A stretch of 60,457 nucleotides of DNA from Candidatus Altimarinota bacterium (GCA_027046965.1 JALTWR010000007.1:1-60457), one strand, 5' to 3'. Shown: positions 37,175 through 47,549, numbered from the stretch's first letter. The notes: generated by a model from the letters alone, not told the origin. Program-made: numbers and translations.

Positions 37175-37248
37175 TGGGCCTGGCTGGACTCGAACCAGCG
37201 ACCCAGCGGTTATGAGCCGCTTGCTCTAACCGACTGAGCTACAGGCCC
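37175..37248 (-). tRNA. tRNA-Met (CAU), elongator, or tRNA-Ile2 (CAU)
   Basis: Anticodon loop CUCAUAA, acceptor GGGCCUG and A73. It lacks the three G-C pairs of initiators. The anticodon and T-arm sequence resembles both elongator Met and Ile2 (lysidine) tRNAs, so identity is open. Confidence 0.9.
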
Positions 37249-37282
37249 CCATATATTATAAGAACACAAGGTGAAAACTAAA

Positions 37283-37359
37283 TGGTGGGTGGCAGAGGAC
37301 TCGAACCTCTGACCCCCTGCTTGTAAGGCAGGTGCTCTCGCCAGCTGAGCTAGCCACCC
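37283..37359 (-). tRNA. tRNA-Val (UAC)
   Basis: Anticodon loop CUUACAA, acceptor GGGUGGC, A73, with CCA encoded. Confidence 0.95.
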
Positions 37360-37367
37360 ATAACTTA

Positions 37368-37442
37368 TGGCGGTCCCACGGGGAATCGAACCCCGATTTG
37401 CGGATTGAAAGCCCGCTGTCCTAACCATTAGACGATGGGACC
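37368..37442 (-). tRNA. tRNA-Glu (UUC)
   Basis: Anticodon loop CUUUCAA, acceptor GGUCCCA, G73, with CCA encoded. Confidence 0.95.
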
Positions 37443-37443
37443 A

Positions 37444-37520
37444 TGGCGGGAGCGACGGGACTTGAACCCGCGACCTCCTGCGTGACAGGCAGGCGTTCTA
37501 GCCGTCTGAACTACGCCCCC
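37444..37520 (-). tRNA. tRNA-Asp (GUC)
   Basis: Anticodon loop CUGUCAC, acceptor GGGGGCG, G73, with CCA encoded. One base separates it from tRNA-Glu. Confidence 0.95.
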
Positions 37521-37536
37521 ACTAACTTAAATGATC

Positions 37537-37609
37537 AGCCAGCAGTGGGACTTGAACCCACAACCTGCCGCTTACAAGGCGGCTGCTCTACCGATTGAGC
37601 TATGCTGGC
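37537..37609 (-). tRNA. tRNA-Thr (UGU)
   Basis: Anticodon loop CUUGUAA, acceptor GCCAGCA and U73; CCA is not encoded. First of the six-tRNA group downstream of rpsT. Confidence 0.95.
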
Positions 37610-37630
37610 GCATGAGCCCTTTTGATAGGG

Positions 37631-38062
37631 CTACTTATCTTTAGCCTTTTTAGTCTTCGAAGCTGCGGCTTTTTTAGTAGATGATTTTTTAGTAGAAGTA
37701 GCTGAACTTTTTTTTGTAGAAGTTGAGGCCTTTGATGATTTTTGAACACCCTTTGACGCTGTTTTTTTACCCGCTGTCTTCTCAAAAGGATCAAACCCCA
37801 ATCTTTTTTTTATCAAAGCTGCAAGCCTGCTCTTTAATCTCGCTGCTGCTTTGTGATGAACTATATTTCTTTTTGCAGCTCTATCAATCTTAGAATAAGC
37901 TGCTATCAACAAAGAAGCTACCTCTTCTTTTTTAGCTCATTGAGCAATAGATTTTCTAACAGCTTTAATCGCTTTTTTCATAGGAATCTTAAATTGCAGA
38001 TTCCTTGCTCTCAAAAATCTACTTCTTTTTAATGCTTTTTTAGCTGATTTAGTAATAGGCAT
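37631..38062 (-). CDS. rpsT: 30S ribosomal protein S20 with long Lys/Ser/Thr tail
   Basis: MPITKSAKKALKRSRFLRAR opens the protein. YSKIDRAAKRNIVHHKAAAR and LKSRLAALIKKR close the S20 core at about residue 98. A low-complexity tail of about 45 residues rich in Lys, Ser, Thr and Ala follows, making 143 residues against the usual 85-90. One UGA glycine lies mid-protein. The gene sits between tRNA-Asn and tRNA-Thr and probably shares their transcript. Confidence 0.9.
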
Positions 38063-38089
38063 ATCTTCCCGAACTTTTAATAAATGAAG

Positions 38090-38162
38090 CTCCGGGGGTG
38101 GGACTCGAACCCACGACCCAGTGGTTAACAGCCACTTGCTCTACCTACTGAGCTACCCCGGA
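38090..38162 (-). tRNA. tRNA-Asn (GUU)
   Basis: Anticodon loop CUGUUAA, acceptor UCCGGGG, G73, no encoded CCA. It leads the tRNA/rpsT group. Confidence 0.95.
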
Positions 38163-38200
38163 ATAAGTCTACAATGCGTATTTTTTTAGATGCGTGGTGA

Positions 38201-38228
38201 TTTATAACAATTTTAAAGCTAATTTCAA
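38201..38228 (-). promoter_or_regulatory. Promoter of the tRNA-Asn / rpsT / tRNA group
   Basis: TTGAAA and TATAAA with a 16-base spacer on the minus strand, about 38 bases before tRNA-Asn. Confidence 0.6.
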
Positions 38229-38235
38229 GAAAAAT

Positions 38236-39624
38236 TTATCAAAAAGCCACCTCCCAACCACTTAACATTTTATCAACCTCAGCCCGAATCCACTTATGAT
38301 TTACTGTGGCTTTAGGTTCTTTTTCTCATAACTCATTTAAAAAGCCTTTGAATTGGACCTTCTCTATATTACCTTTGGGTATAATTACATTAACAATATC
38401 TCCTGGATAAATCAACTGCTTAGGCACAAATTTTATATATCTGTGTCCGTTTAGTTCTTTGAACTCAGGGAGAAACAATCCGTAATAAAGCTTACTGTTC
38501 ACAGATCAAGCCGTATCATAAGTAATAGAAGAAAGTGTAGGTCAAACTTGCGTATCTACCACATCATCAAATCTTTCATCCTCTGATGTAGAATTGGACG
38601 ATACACGTTGATTTAATTGCTCCTGAGATATATACTCTACTTTTGTCTTAGACAAATCATAATCCGGGGATTTATCTGCACTATCTGGAGCATACAAAAT
38701 TCCATGGAACAAGAATCATTCCCAATAACGTCTATGAGGGATTTGATAAACCAGATTTTTTATACTTTGCTCCATCGGCATCTCTTTTGTTAAAGAATCT
38801 CTAACATGTCTATAGGCCTTTACAGTTGAAGCCACATAAAACTCTGATTTTGATCTTCCTTCTATTTTCAAAGCATCTACAACTGGCAAAATCTCCCCGA
38901 GCCTTTCAATAGTACACAGGTCTTTGGAAGAAAGAATATAAGATCCTCTTTTATTTTCTACGAGCTGGAATAATTTTCCTGGATTACCTTCTTCCTCAAT
39001 ATAAAACTTAAAGCCATGCCTGCAAGTATGACCGCAGTTACCTTTATTTGACTCGCGCCCCTGCAAAAACTCTCCCAACAAACATCTTCAAGAAAAAGTC
39101 ATACACATGGCTCAATGAACAAACACCTCCAACTCTACTTCTGGCACCTCCTTTTTTATTTGTTCTATCTCCTTAAGAGTAAGTTCTCTAGCCAGCACTA
39201 TCCTACTCACTCCTAGATCACGCCAAAATTTCACAGACTCATAATTCATGGTAGAGGTCTGAGTAGAGAGGTGTAGGCGTATATTAGGAAAATATTTACG
39301 AATCAATCTATATCCCCCTGGATCAGAAAATATTATACCATCAGGCTTTTGGAGATCCTGGAGCTTCTCCAGAGTTTTTTCAAACAGCTTAAGATCAATA
39401 TTTCTAGCAAATATATTCATAGTAAGATAGGCTTTTGTTCCAAGGCTATGTAATTTGGAAATAGTTTTATCTAGCTCATCAAACAACCTAATCTTATTAT
39501 TAACCATCCTCAAAGAAGTGAACGGAACTCCCAAATATACAGCTTCAGCCCCATTCATAGCTGCCACAATAGCTTTCGTATAGCTTCCTCCCGGAGCTAC
39601 TATTTCAGGAATATTTTTCGTCAT
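38236..39624 (-). CDS. Peptidase U32-family protein (RNA-hydroxylation type)
   Basis: A 462-residue U32 protein. The signature runs from VFVHGAMCMTFSGRCLL (glycine after H is UGA) to GNCGHTCRHGF, giving the cysteine set that in related proteins binds an iron-sulfur cluster. The N-terminal half is a TIM-barrel-like domain (IVAPGGSYTKAIVAAMNGA). Family members such as TrhP and RlhA take part in tRNA or rRNA hydroxylation, so an RNA modification role is more likely than proteolysis. It follows the NfeD-like gene by one base. Confidence 0.87.
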
Positions 39625-39625
39625 T

Positions 39626-40063
39626 TTACAAAATCTTTTTAACTACTAATTTACCATCTTTTAATTCTTCAACCACAACGGTATCACCAGGTTTAAGTTC
39701 TTGTGAAGAAATAATGTTCCAATAATTACCTTCGTACCATACAACCATCTTACCATCCACATCTTGGACAACTAGTTTTTGACCTTTTACCCTATCTATA
39801 CTCAAAGGATTTTCTCCTAAGGGTTTTGGACCAAAAATCCATTTCCTAATAAAGATCCTAAATACTAACACACTAAACACAGCATATCCTCCAAACAATA
39901 TAAGTGCCATATATTTATATTGAGGACCTCGTTGTAAAATATATGCACTAATAGCTGTTAAAAGAGCGGCTATAGATAAAGCCAAGAAATCCAAAGTAAG
40001 AGTAGCTATCTCTACTACCAGAAATACGCCAGCTATAGCTAGCCAAAACCAAACCAAAGTCAT
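39626..40063 (-). CDS. NfeD-like membrane protein
   Basis: A 145-residue protein with three membrane segments (VWFWLAIAGVFLVVEIATL and on) and a C-terminal OB-fold-like domain (KGQKLVVQDVDGKMVVWYEG..LKPGDTVVVEEL), the short NfeD architecture. These proteins often accompany SPFH/stomatin proteins, but none is seen next to it. It lies between the FecR-like gene (9-base gap) and the U32 gene. Confidence 0.8.
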   Translation of the reverse strand: MTLVWFWLAIAGVFLVVEIATLTLDFLALSIAALLTAISAYILQRGPQYKYMALILFGGYAVFSVLVFRIFIRKWIFGPKPLGENPLSIDRVKGQKLVVQDVDGKMVVWYEGNYWNIISSQELKPGDTVVVEELKDGKLVVKKIL

Positions 40064-40072
40064 CCAAACATT

Positions 40073-41371
40073 TTAATAAATAAATTTTAATTTAGCACGA
40101 TATGCCGAAGGCACTCTTAAAATAGTGAAAATTTCATCAAAATCAATATCCACATCCTTATCTAAAGACCCTCTTTCTCCACGATTTTTAAGAATATATA
40201 CCCACATTAAAGTCTTTTTTAGATTATTGAGCTCCCTCTTGGGGAAATCTGGATAATATTTTTCTATTTTTGTGACAAGTTGATCTAATAGTGCCACAAC
40301 TTCGCTTAGTTCTATAGTATATCATTTTTCTAATCTTGTAAGGATAACTTTACTATCAATCTCTATATTTAAAGCCTTAGCTACTCTCAAAGACTTCCTA
40401 ACCAATTTCCTTTCTACTTTTTGAAAATATGGTGAGTCCTGCAGATAATAAACTATCAAGTTTTTAACGTCTTTGGACAAGAATTTTGGATACAGTATAT
40501 TTTTAACATTCTCAATTGTTTCCTCATCCAATGTAGGGGTTGAAGAATTACCAGTACCAACTCTTGTAGCATTAAAGGGAGTCATTTCATATCCGCTCCC
40601 TATCTTAGCCACTTCAGGTTCAGGAGTGCTTACTACACTCCCACTAGATATTTCAACTTTTGTTTCATTAGTTCTTTTAATTTTCACAGCCTCTTGAGAT
40701 GCAATAACTATAGGTTTGTGAACTACTCCTTGCTTAGATACAATTTTAACCTTCCCCTTACCTGTATTGTGAATAACTTCTCCAGCTTTTTCAGATGTTG
40801 ATACGGCTACGTCAACCTCTCCCTCCAACGGTAATATGGTGGAAGTTGGAGTTTCAATACTCAATTTTGCTCCCGAAAGCATTGAGGTCTGCAACCTCAC
40901 ATACTTGCCTTGCTCAATTTTTACATAATATCCATCATTTGCTGCCTTTAACACCCTTATCCTAGCCGGTCACCAAATTTGACCTTCTACTCAAGACCCT
41001 ATTTCAAAGGCAATCTTGCTATCTTCTCCTAACACCAGCAAATCATTGTTTTTTAAATGTAGAGATTCTATCTGTTCGCCCTCTCTTATTATCTTAAAAT
41101 CACCTTTTAATTCTACGATTTTACCGAGATCTCAAGCTTTTGCGACATAAGGATTTTGGTCAAATACTGGAGTATATACACCATAAAAGGAATAAAAAAT
41201 GAAAACGAAAAAGATAGTATACACTACTACCTTTGCATAAAAAGACCATTTTTGCCATATAGAAACATTCCCAGAATCTATCTTCTGAGAAATCGCTAAA
41301 AACAACTTCTCCCTCTCTTCATCTGATAAATTACTAGATCTTACCCATTCAAAATGTTCCTTTAATCTCAT
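40073..41371 (-). CDS. FecR-domain membrane protein, possible anti-sigma factor
   Basis: A 432-residue protein built from three fragments joined by UGA glycines. Residues 1-40 form a helical cytoplasmic part (LSDEEREKLFLAISQKID). One membrane helix follows (VVVYTIFFVFIFYSFYGVY), then a FecR-like beta domain (GKIVELKGDFKIIREGE, LVLGEDSKIAFEIG). The rest is a linker and a helical C-terminal region. The topology matches FecR-type anti-sigma regulators. A candidate ECF sigma factor lies 12 kb away, and an RseP-type protease is also present; the link is inference. Confidence 0.7.
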
Positions 41372-41431
41372 ACTATAACGTTTAATAAATCATCCTACTT
41401 ATAGGACGATTTTCAGACCCCTTTGTGACAA

Positions 41432-41824
41432 TTAAACTTCAATTATTTGCACTTTTGAGTCTTGCTGTTGCTTTTTACATTTAGGAGTAATACACCATCA
41501 AAAAATTCCAGCAACTACCATCCACGCACCTAAAATTCTAACCATATCTCATAAATAAATATTAGCACTAGGGACATCTTTGAAAAAATAATATCCTGTA
41601 TATATCAGCATTAAACCCATCAAAGATTGAACTATGCGACCTTTGGGTATGCATATATCAAAAAAACCCATTACCATAATAAATGCTCCCAGACCCAATA
41701 CTCAAAACAGTAAAATCTGTGAAGGAACGATTCCTGAAGAGACTTCCATATTGTTTATTAAAAGCCATCCTCCATAAGTCAGTAAAAAAGAACCAATTAT
41801 TATCCTCAAGTATCTTATCCACAT
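41432..41824 (-). CDS. Hypothetical membrane protein (130 aa)
   Basis: Four membrane segments (IRYLRIIIGSFLLTYGGW, QILLFWVLGLGAFIMVMGFF, and two later) and a Cys-containing basic tail (GWCITPKCKKQQQ). The pattern of paired helices around short loops is loosely like DUF2892 proteins, but the match is weak. It lies between adk (24-base gap) and the FecR-like gene. Confidence 0.6.
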
Positions 41825-41848
41825 TTTAAAGCACTTTAAGAGGTAAAA

Positions 41849-42496
41849 CTACTCATTTATAATTATCTGTTTGATTTGTTCAAATACCTTATCTGGACTA
41901 AGTAGACCATTTATCCTTTTCAAAACACCCATATCCCTAAAAAGGTCAATAAGAGGTTGCGTTTGCAAATGATAAAGTTCTAATCTCCTTCTAACCAAAT
42001 CTGGTTTGTCATCATGTCTTTGAATGAGTTCTCATCAACACTTGTGACATTTGTCCTCCACATCCTCTGTATGAATATTTACTATCAAACCACATTTAGG
42101 GCATATTCTCCTACCAGATATTCTCCTAATTGCCTCTTCATCTGGCACATCTAGATAAATAACCAAAAAGTCTCTCTTTGCAAATTTTGTCTCTAAGTCC
42201 ACAAATTGATATGCTTGATGAAGGCTTCTAGGATATCAATCCAACAACATCAACTTATCTTTAGGCAATGTAAGCATATAAGCCTCAAACATCTTGGTTA
42301 TAAAAATATCGTCCACCATCTCTCACTGGTCTATTTTATTTTTTATATAGTTACCAAGCGCATTTGGAGAAGAACGCAAAGCCCTCAGGATAGCACCGGA
42401 CTCAAAATAAAAAAATTGCGGGAAAGATTGCAAAATTTTTCTAGATTGCGTACCTTTTCCCGCTCATTGTGGCCCAAGAAATACGATGTCTTTCAT
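41849..42496 (-). CDS. adk: Adenylate kinase
   Basis: Interconverts AMP + ATP and 2 ADP. The P-loop is GPQGAGKGTQS, with its first loop glycine encoded by UGA at 42464-42466. DGYPRSLHQA is the AMP-binding region. The LID domain carries two CxxC pairs (CPKCGLI and CHKCGG), so it is the long, zinc-binding type, 215 residues. It follows rpsI, replacing the usual secY-adk order. Confidence 0.96.
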
Positions 42497-42546
42497 TATA
42501 GAAAGTTTTGTTTTAATAATTTTATCATATTATTAGACCCCACACA

Positions 42547-42972
42547 TTACCTCTTGCTCCATTGAGGTGCACGTCTAGCTTTCTTAAGTCATGGTTTTTT
42601 CCTTTCCTTTTGCCTAGGATCTCTCTTTAACAAACCATGAGATTTTAACGTTAACCTAAAGTCAGGAGAAAGCTCTACCAAAGCCCTAGCTATTCCAAGT
42701 CTCATAGCCTCAGCTTGCCCCCTTAGCCCTCAACCACGAACTTTAATTTCAATATCAACTCTTTTTTCCAGTCAATTTGCCAATACTGCAAAAGGGAACA
42801 ATACATCTTCTATTAAATATCTATGTCCTCATAAAAAATCATTTAGAGAAACGCCTTCAGGATGATTTTCTGACATTACCTTTATATTGCCCTTCCCCTG
42901 AGGATAAAGTTTTACTATTGCAGTAGATGTTTTCCTCCTCCCAATAGAATAAATATATTTCTTAGTTGCCAT
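42547..42972 (-). CDS. rpsI: 30S ribosomal protein S9
   Basis: [36 protein letters not shown] and the C-terminal [15 protein letters not shown] identify S9 (141 residues); its tail reaches the P-site tRNA. UGA encodes the glycine in KKPGLKK and one in RGGG, both conserved. It overlaps the end of rplM by 11 bases. Confidence 0.97.
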
Positions 42973-43432
42973 CTAATTGTACAGGTTGAAGATTTAAATG
43001 TTCAAAAGAATGCTGCTCCCCAGCAAAAATTTTTGCTCTCTTGAGTCTATGTTTTCTCAATTTATTTTTAGGCAACATTCCTTTGATAGCTAACTTTAAC
43101 ACCTCTTCTGGCTTTTTTTGAAGCATCTCCTCTAAAGTAGCACTTTTAACATTCCCCTTATAACCAGAATACCTAAAATATAGCTTGTTCTTTAGCTTAT
43201 TACCGGTAACTTTTATCTTTTGAGCATTTAATATTACAACAAAATCTCCAACATCCTGGGCATCCCAATTCCACACTTTGTCCTTGCCCATCAAAATTCT
43301 TGCAGCTTTTTCTGCAACTTTACCTAATGTCTGATTTTTCGCATCTATAACATACCACTTTCTTTGTTTCTCCAGCTCATCAAAGCTTGCCCACACAGTT
43401 TGATTCAAATCTCCTCTTGTTAACTTAATCAT
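42962..43432 (-). CDS. rplM: 50S ribosomal protein L13
   Basis: A 156-residue L13: WYVIDAKNQTLGKVAEKAAR, NAQKIKVTGNKLKNKLYFRY and MLPKNKLRKHRLKRAKIF are diagnostic. A 20-residue N-terminal extension precedes the core. It overlaps rpsI, the usual L13-S9 pair. Confidence 0.96.
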   Translation of the reverse strand: MIKLTRGDLNQTVWASFDELEKQRKWYVIDAKNQTLGKVAEKAARILMGKDKVWNWDAQDVGDFVVILNAQKIKVTGNKLKNKLYFRYSGYKGNVKSATLEEMLQKKPEEVLKLAIKGMLPKNKLRKHRLKRAKIFAGEQHSFEHLNLQPVQLDGN

Positions 43433-43451
43433 TTAGCTTATATTTAGCAAG

Positions 43452-43844
43452 TTAAATATTTAGTATAACTGCAACCTTCACAGCGTTATCTCACTTTCTA
43501 GATTCCATTTTTACCAGCTTTGTAAACCCAGATCTTTTACCACTTTCTCTGACTTTAGGGAACAACTCTCTAACAACTTTTTGTCCTTCTGGTTTACTAA
43601 AAACAACTTTTTTAACAATCCTGATTATCTCCCTTTGGATGTCCTTTTCTGACTCAAACCTATCAGCAACTTTAACAAGATCTGCCATAAACTTATCCAT
43701 TTCAGAAGCCAAGATTTTACCCCTTTTCAATGTTGTAGTTATTCTTCATTCCTTAATCAACGAAGTAATCAAGTTTCTTATAACATTTTGAGTTTTCTGT
43801 ACTCCCACATTAAGCTCTCTTACTCTTTTTTTTCTATGCCTCAT
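43452..43844 (-). CDS. rplQ: 50S ribosomal protein L17
   Basis: MRHRKKRVRELNVG, then NVIRNLITSLIKEGRITTTL and KRGKILASEMDKF, match L17 (130 residues), which lines the exit tunnel region. UGA joins the N-terminal 38 residues and the last eleven. Usual position after rpoA. Confidence 0.95.
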
Positions 43845-43872
43845 TTGAATGCCATAATTAATTAAAATATTT

Positions 43873-44868
43873 TTAACCCTTTAATCCTTTATCCAAAGTT
43901 TTTAAAGAATCTACTATTTCATCTAATGCCTTCTTTCCGATTCCCTTCATTGATAACAATTCTGACTTAGTTTTTTGTTCTAAATCCTCTACATACAATA
44001 TTCCATTTTTCAAAAGAGAATTTCTGGTCCTCTCACTCAAAGCCAAAACTTCTATAGGAGTAACCTTTACCTCTGTTTCATTAACGCTCTTTGTTACTTC
44101 TCTCTCTTCTACATCTGAATGCTCTACCACCACTGTATGATCTACATAATTATCGTCAAATACAAATACGCTAGCATACTCAACTAATTGATGAGCCGCA
44201 AAACTTACTACTTGTTTTAGATCTACTTTATCAGATACCGCACCAACCTCTATTATAAGTCTATCCTTAGAGGTGCCTATAAAGTCTTCAACAACTTCTT
44301 CAATTTCATATTTTACATACTCTACCAACCTGAAATCATTGTCTATTAGCAAAGATCAAATAGTAGAATCTTCACTTTCTTCTTCACGTTTTTTAAGATA
44401 GTCTAAAGAAAAATATCTATAATCTTTTTCAACTCTAACCTCAAATTCTGTAGAAACCTTATCAGTAATCTCAAATAAATAAACATCCGGCGTTACAAGC
44501 TCTATATTAGCTGGCCACTTAAGATCTCCTGCATACACCTTTCCAGGTCCTTTCGTTTTGTGAGAGATCCATTGTTGCCTAGGAGTATTTTCATCAACTT
44601 TAAATCTAACTTTTTTCAAGTTTAACATTATATCTAGAACAGATTCTCTAACTCCCTCCGGAACAAAATATTCATGGTCAGCTCATTCCCATTTCAAGCC
44701 CGTAATAGCTCCTCCATATCAATACCCCAACAACAGTCTTCTAAGAGCATTTCCCAATGTATATCCGAATCATCTAGGCAAAAATTCCACGGTAAATCTA
44801 GTAACACCTGGTGAAACTTCTTTAGTTAAAATTTTAACTTTTCAGATTTGTTTTTGAATATCCAGCAT
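43873..44868 (-). CDS. rpoA: RNA polymerase alpha subunit
   Basis: A 331-residue alpha subunit. The N-terminal dimerisation domain shows FLPRGFGYTLGNALRRLLLG and ESVLDIMLNLKKVRF. The C-terminal domain has PIEVLALSERTRNSLLKNGI and LLSMKGIGKKALDEIVDSL, the helix-hairpin-helix region that contacts promoter DNA and activators. Five or more UGA glycines split the N-terminal third under the standard code. It lies in the usual rpsD-rpoA-rplQ order. Confidence 0.97.
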
Positions 44869-44894
44869 GAGTAAACTTTAAAATTTTAAAATTA

Positions 44895-45515
44895 TTATCT
44901 AGCATAGAATTCTATAACCTTTAACACATCAGCTGGGACTTTTATCTCTTCAGGTTTTGGTAGGTCAATAACCTCTATTTTCATCTTTTCTTTATCAACA
45001 TTTAACCAAGATACAGGTTTAAAGTTACCTGTTAAAATAGGAGCATCTCCATAAAGAGGGGAGTTTTTAAGCCTATCTCTTACCTCTATTACATCTCCCT
45101 TTCTTACCAAATATGAAGGGATATTGTGCTTTTTTCAATTCACAAAAAAATGTCAGTGATTTACCATCTGCCTAGCTTGCATAATAGTCTTTGCAAATCC
45201 TGCCCTTAATACAACTACATCTAATCTTCTTTCCAAGAACATTTTAGCAGCATCATCAAATGCCAATCCCTTATTTTTAGCATATCTTCCAGCCTTGTCC
45301 ATTATAAGACTCCTAAATTGTTTTTCACTCAAAAAATAGGATCTCTTTAAAGCTTGCTTATTTCTCAAAAGCTTACCATACTCTGAAAGCCTAGGCATCG
45401 TCCCACCATGCTGTCCAGGAAGTTTTCTTCTTTTTCTAATATCATATTTAGGAACACCAAATAAGTTGATTCACTCCCTTCTCACCCACTTAAATTTAGG
45501 TCCAGTATACTTCAT
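44895..45515 (-). CDS. rpsD: 30S ribosomal protein S4
   Basis: A 206-residue S4, an early assembly protein. KYTGPKFKWVRREGINLFG, LPGQHGG, LSEYGKLLRNKQALKR and the S4 domain RRLDVVVLRAGFAKTIMQAR are all present. It follows rpsK with a 27-base gap. S4 often represses its own operon; no pseudoknot target was identified here. Confidence 0.97.
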
Positions 45516-45542
45516 TTAAAAATATTTATAGTATATAAATAA

Positions 45543-45947
45543 TTATGTTCTTTTTGGTCTCTTTCTTTTGGTCCCACCAAACTGAATTGGAGTAGCTTCT
45601 CTTATATAAGATATTTCTATACCTCATAGATCGTTTATAGCTTTAAAGACTCACTCTCTACCAAGTCCCAAGCCTTTAAAAATAATTCACAACTCTTTTA
45701 ACCCCCAAGAGTCTCTAGCCTGTTTTAAAACCTCCTTTGTCAACATTTCTGCAGCATAAGGAGTGCTTTGCTTAGTACCCTTGAATCCAACAATTCCTGT
45801 ACCACCACCAGCAACTTTGTTACCCTTTTCATCAGTAAGGGTTACTATAGTATTGTTAACTGTTGTCTGCACATAAAGCTTACCGAACGGAAGCTTAATA
45901 TTTTTCTTTTTTTTGGAGGCAGTGGTTCTTTTGCGTGCTGCTACCAT
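45543..45947 (-). CDS. rpsK: 30S ribosomal protein S11
   Basis: A 134-residue S11 of the 30S platform. VNNTIVTLTDEKGN, GFKGTKQSTPYAAEMLTKEV and the C-terminal TPIQFGGTKRKRPKR fit. The C-terminal third is reached only through UGA glycine codons. Confidence 0.97.
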
Positions 45948-45983
45948 TCTATTAATAGTGTGTTAAATATTAAAGTTTACTAC

Positions 45984-46358
45984 TTATTTTTTCAAAACAG
46001 GTCTTACCTTAGACCTTCCAAGTAATTTTTTTGCTGTTCTAGCATTTTTTCTAGTTTTTTGTCCTCTTACAGGCAACCCCATAGCATGTCTCAATCCTCT
46101 ATAGGCTCTAATTTCTTTTAATCTTTTAATAGCGGCTGCAACCTCTCTCCTAAGATCGTTTTCCAACACATAGTTTTTAAGCTCATCTACTATAGCCTTT
46201 TTTTCCTCATCTGTAAGGTCTTTAACCTTTTTTTCAAAGTCAATTCAAAGCTTCGATAAAATCATTTTACTTCTGGAAACACCTATTCCATAGATATACG
46301 TTAATGCTATCCCTATAGATTTATGCTCGGGTAGAACGTGTCCTTGAACTCTAAACAT
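45984..46358 (-). CDS. rpsM: 30S ribosomal protein S13
   Basis: A 124-residue S13 of the 30S head. [35 protein letters not shown] and the basic ARTAKKLLG tail are diagnostic. A UGA glycine occurs in SKLGID. Confidence 0.97.
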
Positions 46359-46380
46359 CCTAATAAGTTATTATTTAAAA

Positions 46381-46494
46381 CTATCCTTGCCTTTGCTTGT
46401 GCTTAGGATTTTCACATACAACATAAATTCTACCTTTTCTCCTAACAATTTTACATTTAGCACATATTTTCTTAACAGATGCTCTAACTTTCAT
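46381..46494 (-). CDS. rpmJ: 50S ribosomal protein L36
   Basis: A 37-residue zinc-ribbon protein, [19 protein letters not shown] followed by C and H ligands in CENPKH. Its start overlaps the end of infA by 11 bases, giving the usual infA-rpmJ-rpsM order. Confidence 0.95.
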   Translation of the reverse strand: MKVRASVKKICAKCKIVRRKGRIYVVCENPKHKQRQG

Positions 46495-46738
46495 TGGATA
46501 TATATTTATGTCTATAAATGATGCGTCATTTTGTAGGATCATATTGATTCAATTCTACATCAACTCGATCCCCTTCTAAAATCTTAATATTAAACTTTTT
46601 CATCTTTCCTGCAGGATAAGCCACAACTTCCATTTCTACTTCAGGCAAACGGACCTTATATTGACCACCTCCCAAAGCCTCAACAACCTCTCCTTTCATT
46701 ACTAATCCTTGATTTTTACTCATTCTTTTTAAAACCAA
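46484..46738 (-). CDS. infA: Translation initiation factor IF-1
   Basis: An 84-residue S1-like OB-fold protein that binds the 30S A site. [19 protein letters not shown] and [20 protein letters not shown] are family motifs; the glycine in TKGRI is a UGA and invariant in IF-1. A second possible start (MSKNQG, five codons later, at 46723) fits the family length equally well. Confidence 0.94.
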
Positions 46739-46746
46739 ATAAATTT

Positions 46747-47118
46747 TTATTCTTTGTCTTCTTTTTCGGTCTTCGTTTCTTTTTTCTTAGCTGCTGACTT
46801 CTTAACTCCAACACTCACCACTTCAAGCTCGCTCATATGCGGTCTGAAACCATATTTCCTAGAATACCTTGTCTTGTTTTTGAACTTTATAACATTTGTT
46901 TTATCTCCCTTAAAGTGAGAAAGAACCTTCAACTTTACTTCACCATTTTTCACAAAGGGAGCTCACAATTTTACTTCTTTTCCTTGCTCATCAAACAAAG
47001 CCAACACCTCTCAATGAACAAAACTTTTACCCTCCTCTACGTCTACTCTGTCTACCTTTATTTTGTCACCTTTTTTAACAATATATTGATGACCTTTTAA
47101 TTGAATTACACCATACAT
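46747..47118 (-). CDS. rplU: 50S ribosomal protein L21
   Basis: MYGVIQLKGHQYIVKKGD opens L21. VKLKVLSHFKGDKTNVIKFK and the RYSRKYGFRPHMSELEV motif follow, then an 18-residue Lys/Glu tail (123 residues in all). The usual downstream rpmA (L27) is replaced here by infA. Confidence 0.92.
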
Positions 47119-47139
47119 GAGTATTGATTTAATATTAAA

Positions 47140-47403
47140 CTATATTCTTTTTCACAATTGTACCATGGTAGAATATTTCTTTTTAAGAGTTTTGTAAGCA
47201 TTTGACACCAGAGCTCTAATCCTTTTGTATCTTCTTGCACTAGGAAACCTATACTCTACCTGTCTTCTATACCACTTTGTACCATAATGCTGTTGCTTTT
47301 TAGCTCTATCCAAGATATGAGAGGCTCGTAGCTCCTTTTTGTAAAAAGCTATCATCCTCTCATTAGTTTGCAAATCTCCAGCTCTCCAAATTGTAAATCC
47401 CAT
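47140..47403 (-). CDS. Small basic protein (87 aa), possibly S21-like
   Basis: The segment NERMIAFYKKELRASHILDR followed by a Lys/Arg-rich helix and RFPSARRYKRIRAL recalls bacterial S21 in its order of motifs, but it is longer (87 against about 60-70) and the match is loose. It is embedded between tRNA-Leu and rplU in a ribosomal protein run, so a ribosomal role is likely. The last four residues follow a UGA glycine. Confidence 0.55.
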
Positions 47404-47449
47404 GATATTTTAGTATATAATTTATAAACCTAAAGCTTACTTTTTAGTT

Positions 47450-47533
47450 TGCCCGGAGCCGGACTCGAACCGGCACGCCATAACTGGCGGCGGATTTTAA
47501 GTCCGCTGCGTCTACCAGTTCCGCCATCCGGGC
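47450..47533 (-). tRNA. tRNA-Leu (UAA)
   Basis: Long variable arm, anticodon loop CUUAAAA, acceptor GCCCGGA, A73, no encoded CCA. Confidence 0.95.
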
Positions 47534-47549
47534 AAATTTAAAGGTGAGT

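Noticed and set aside
37210-37428. A 72-codon reading frame across the tRNA cluster
   Set aside because: It is a by-product of adjacent tRNA genes on the same strand.
41432-41824. Firm DUF2892 assignment
   Set aside because: Only the helix pattern is similar; the characteristic N-terminal and Cys-containing motifs are not clear.
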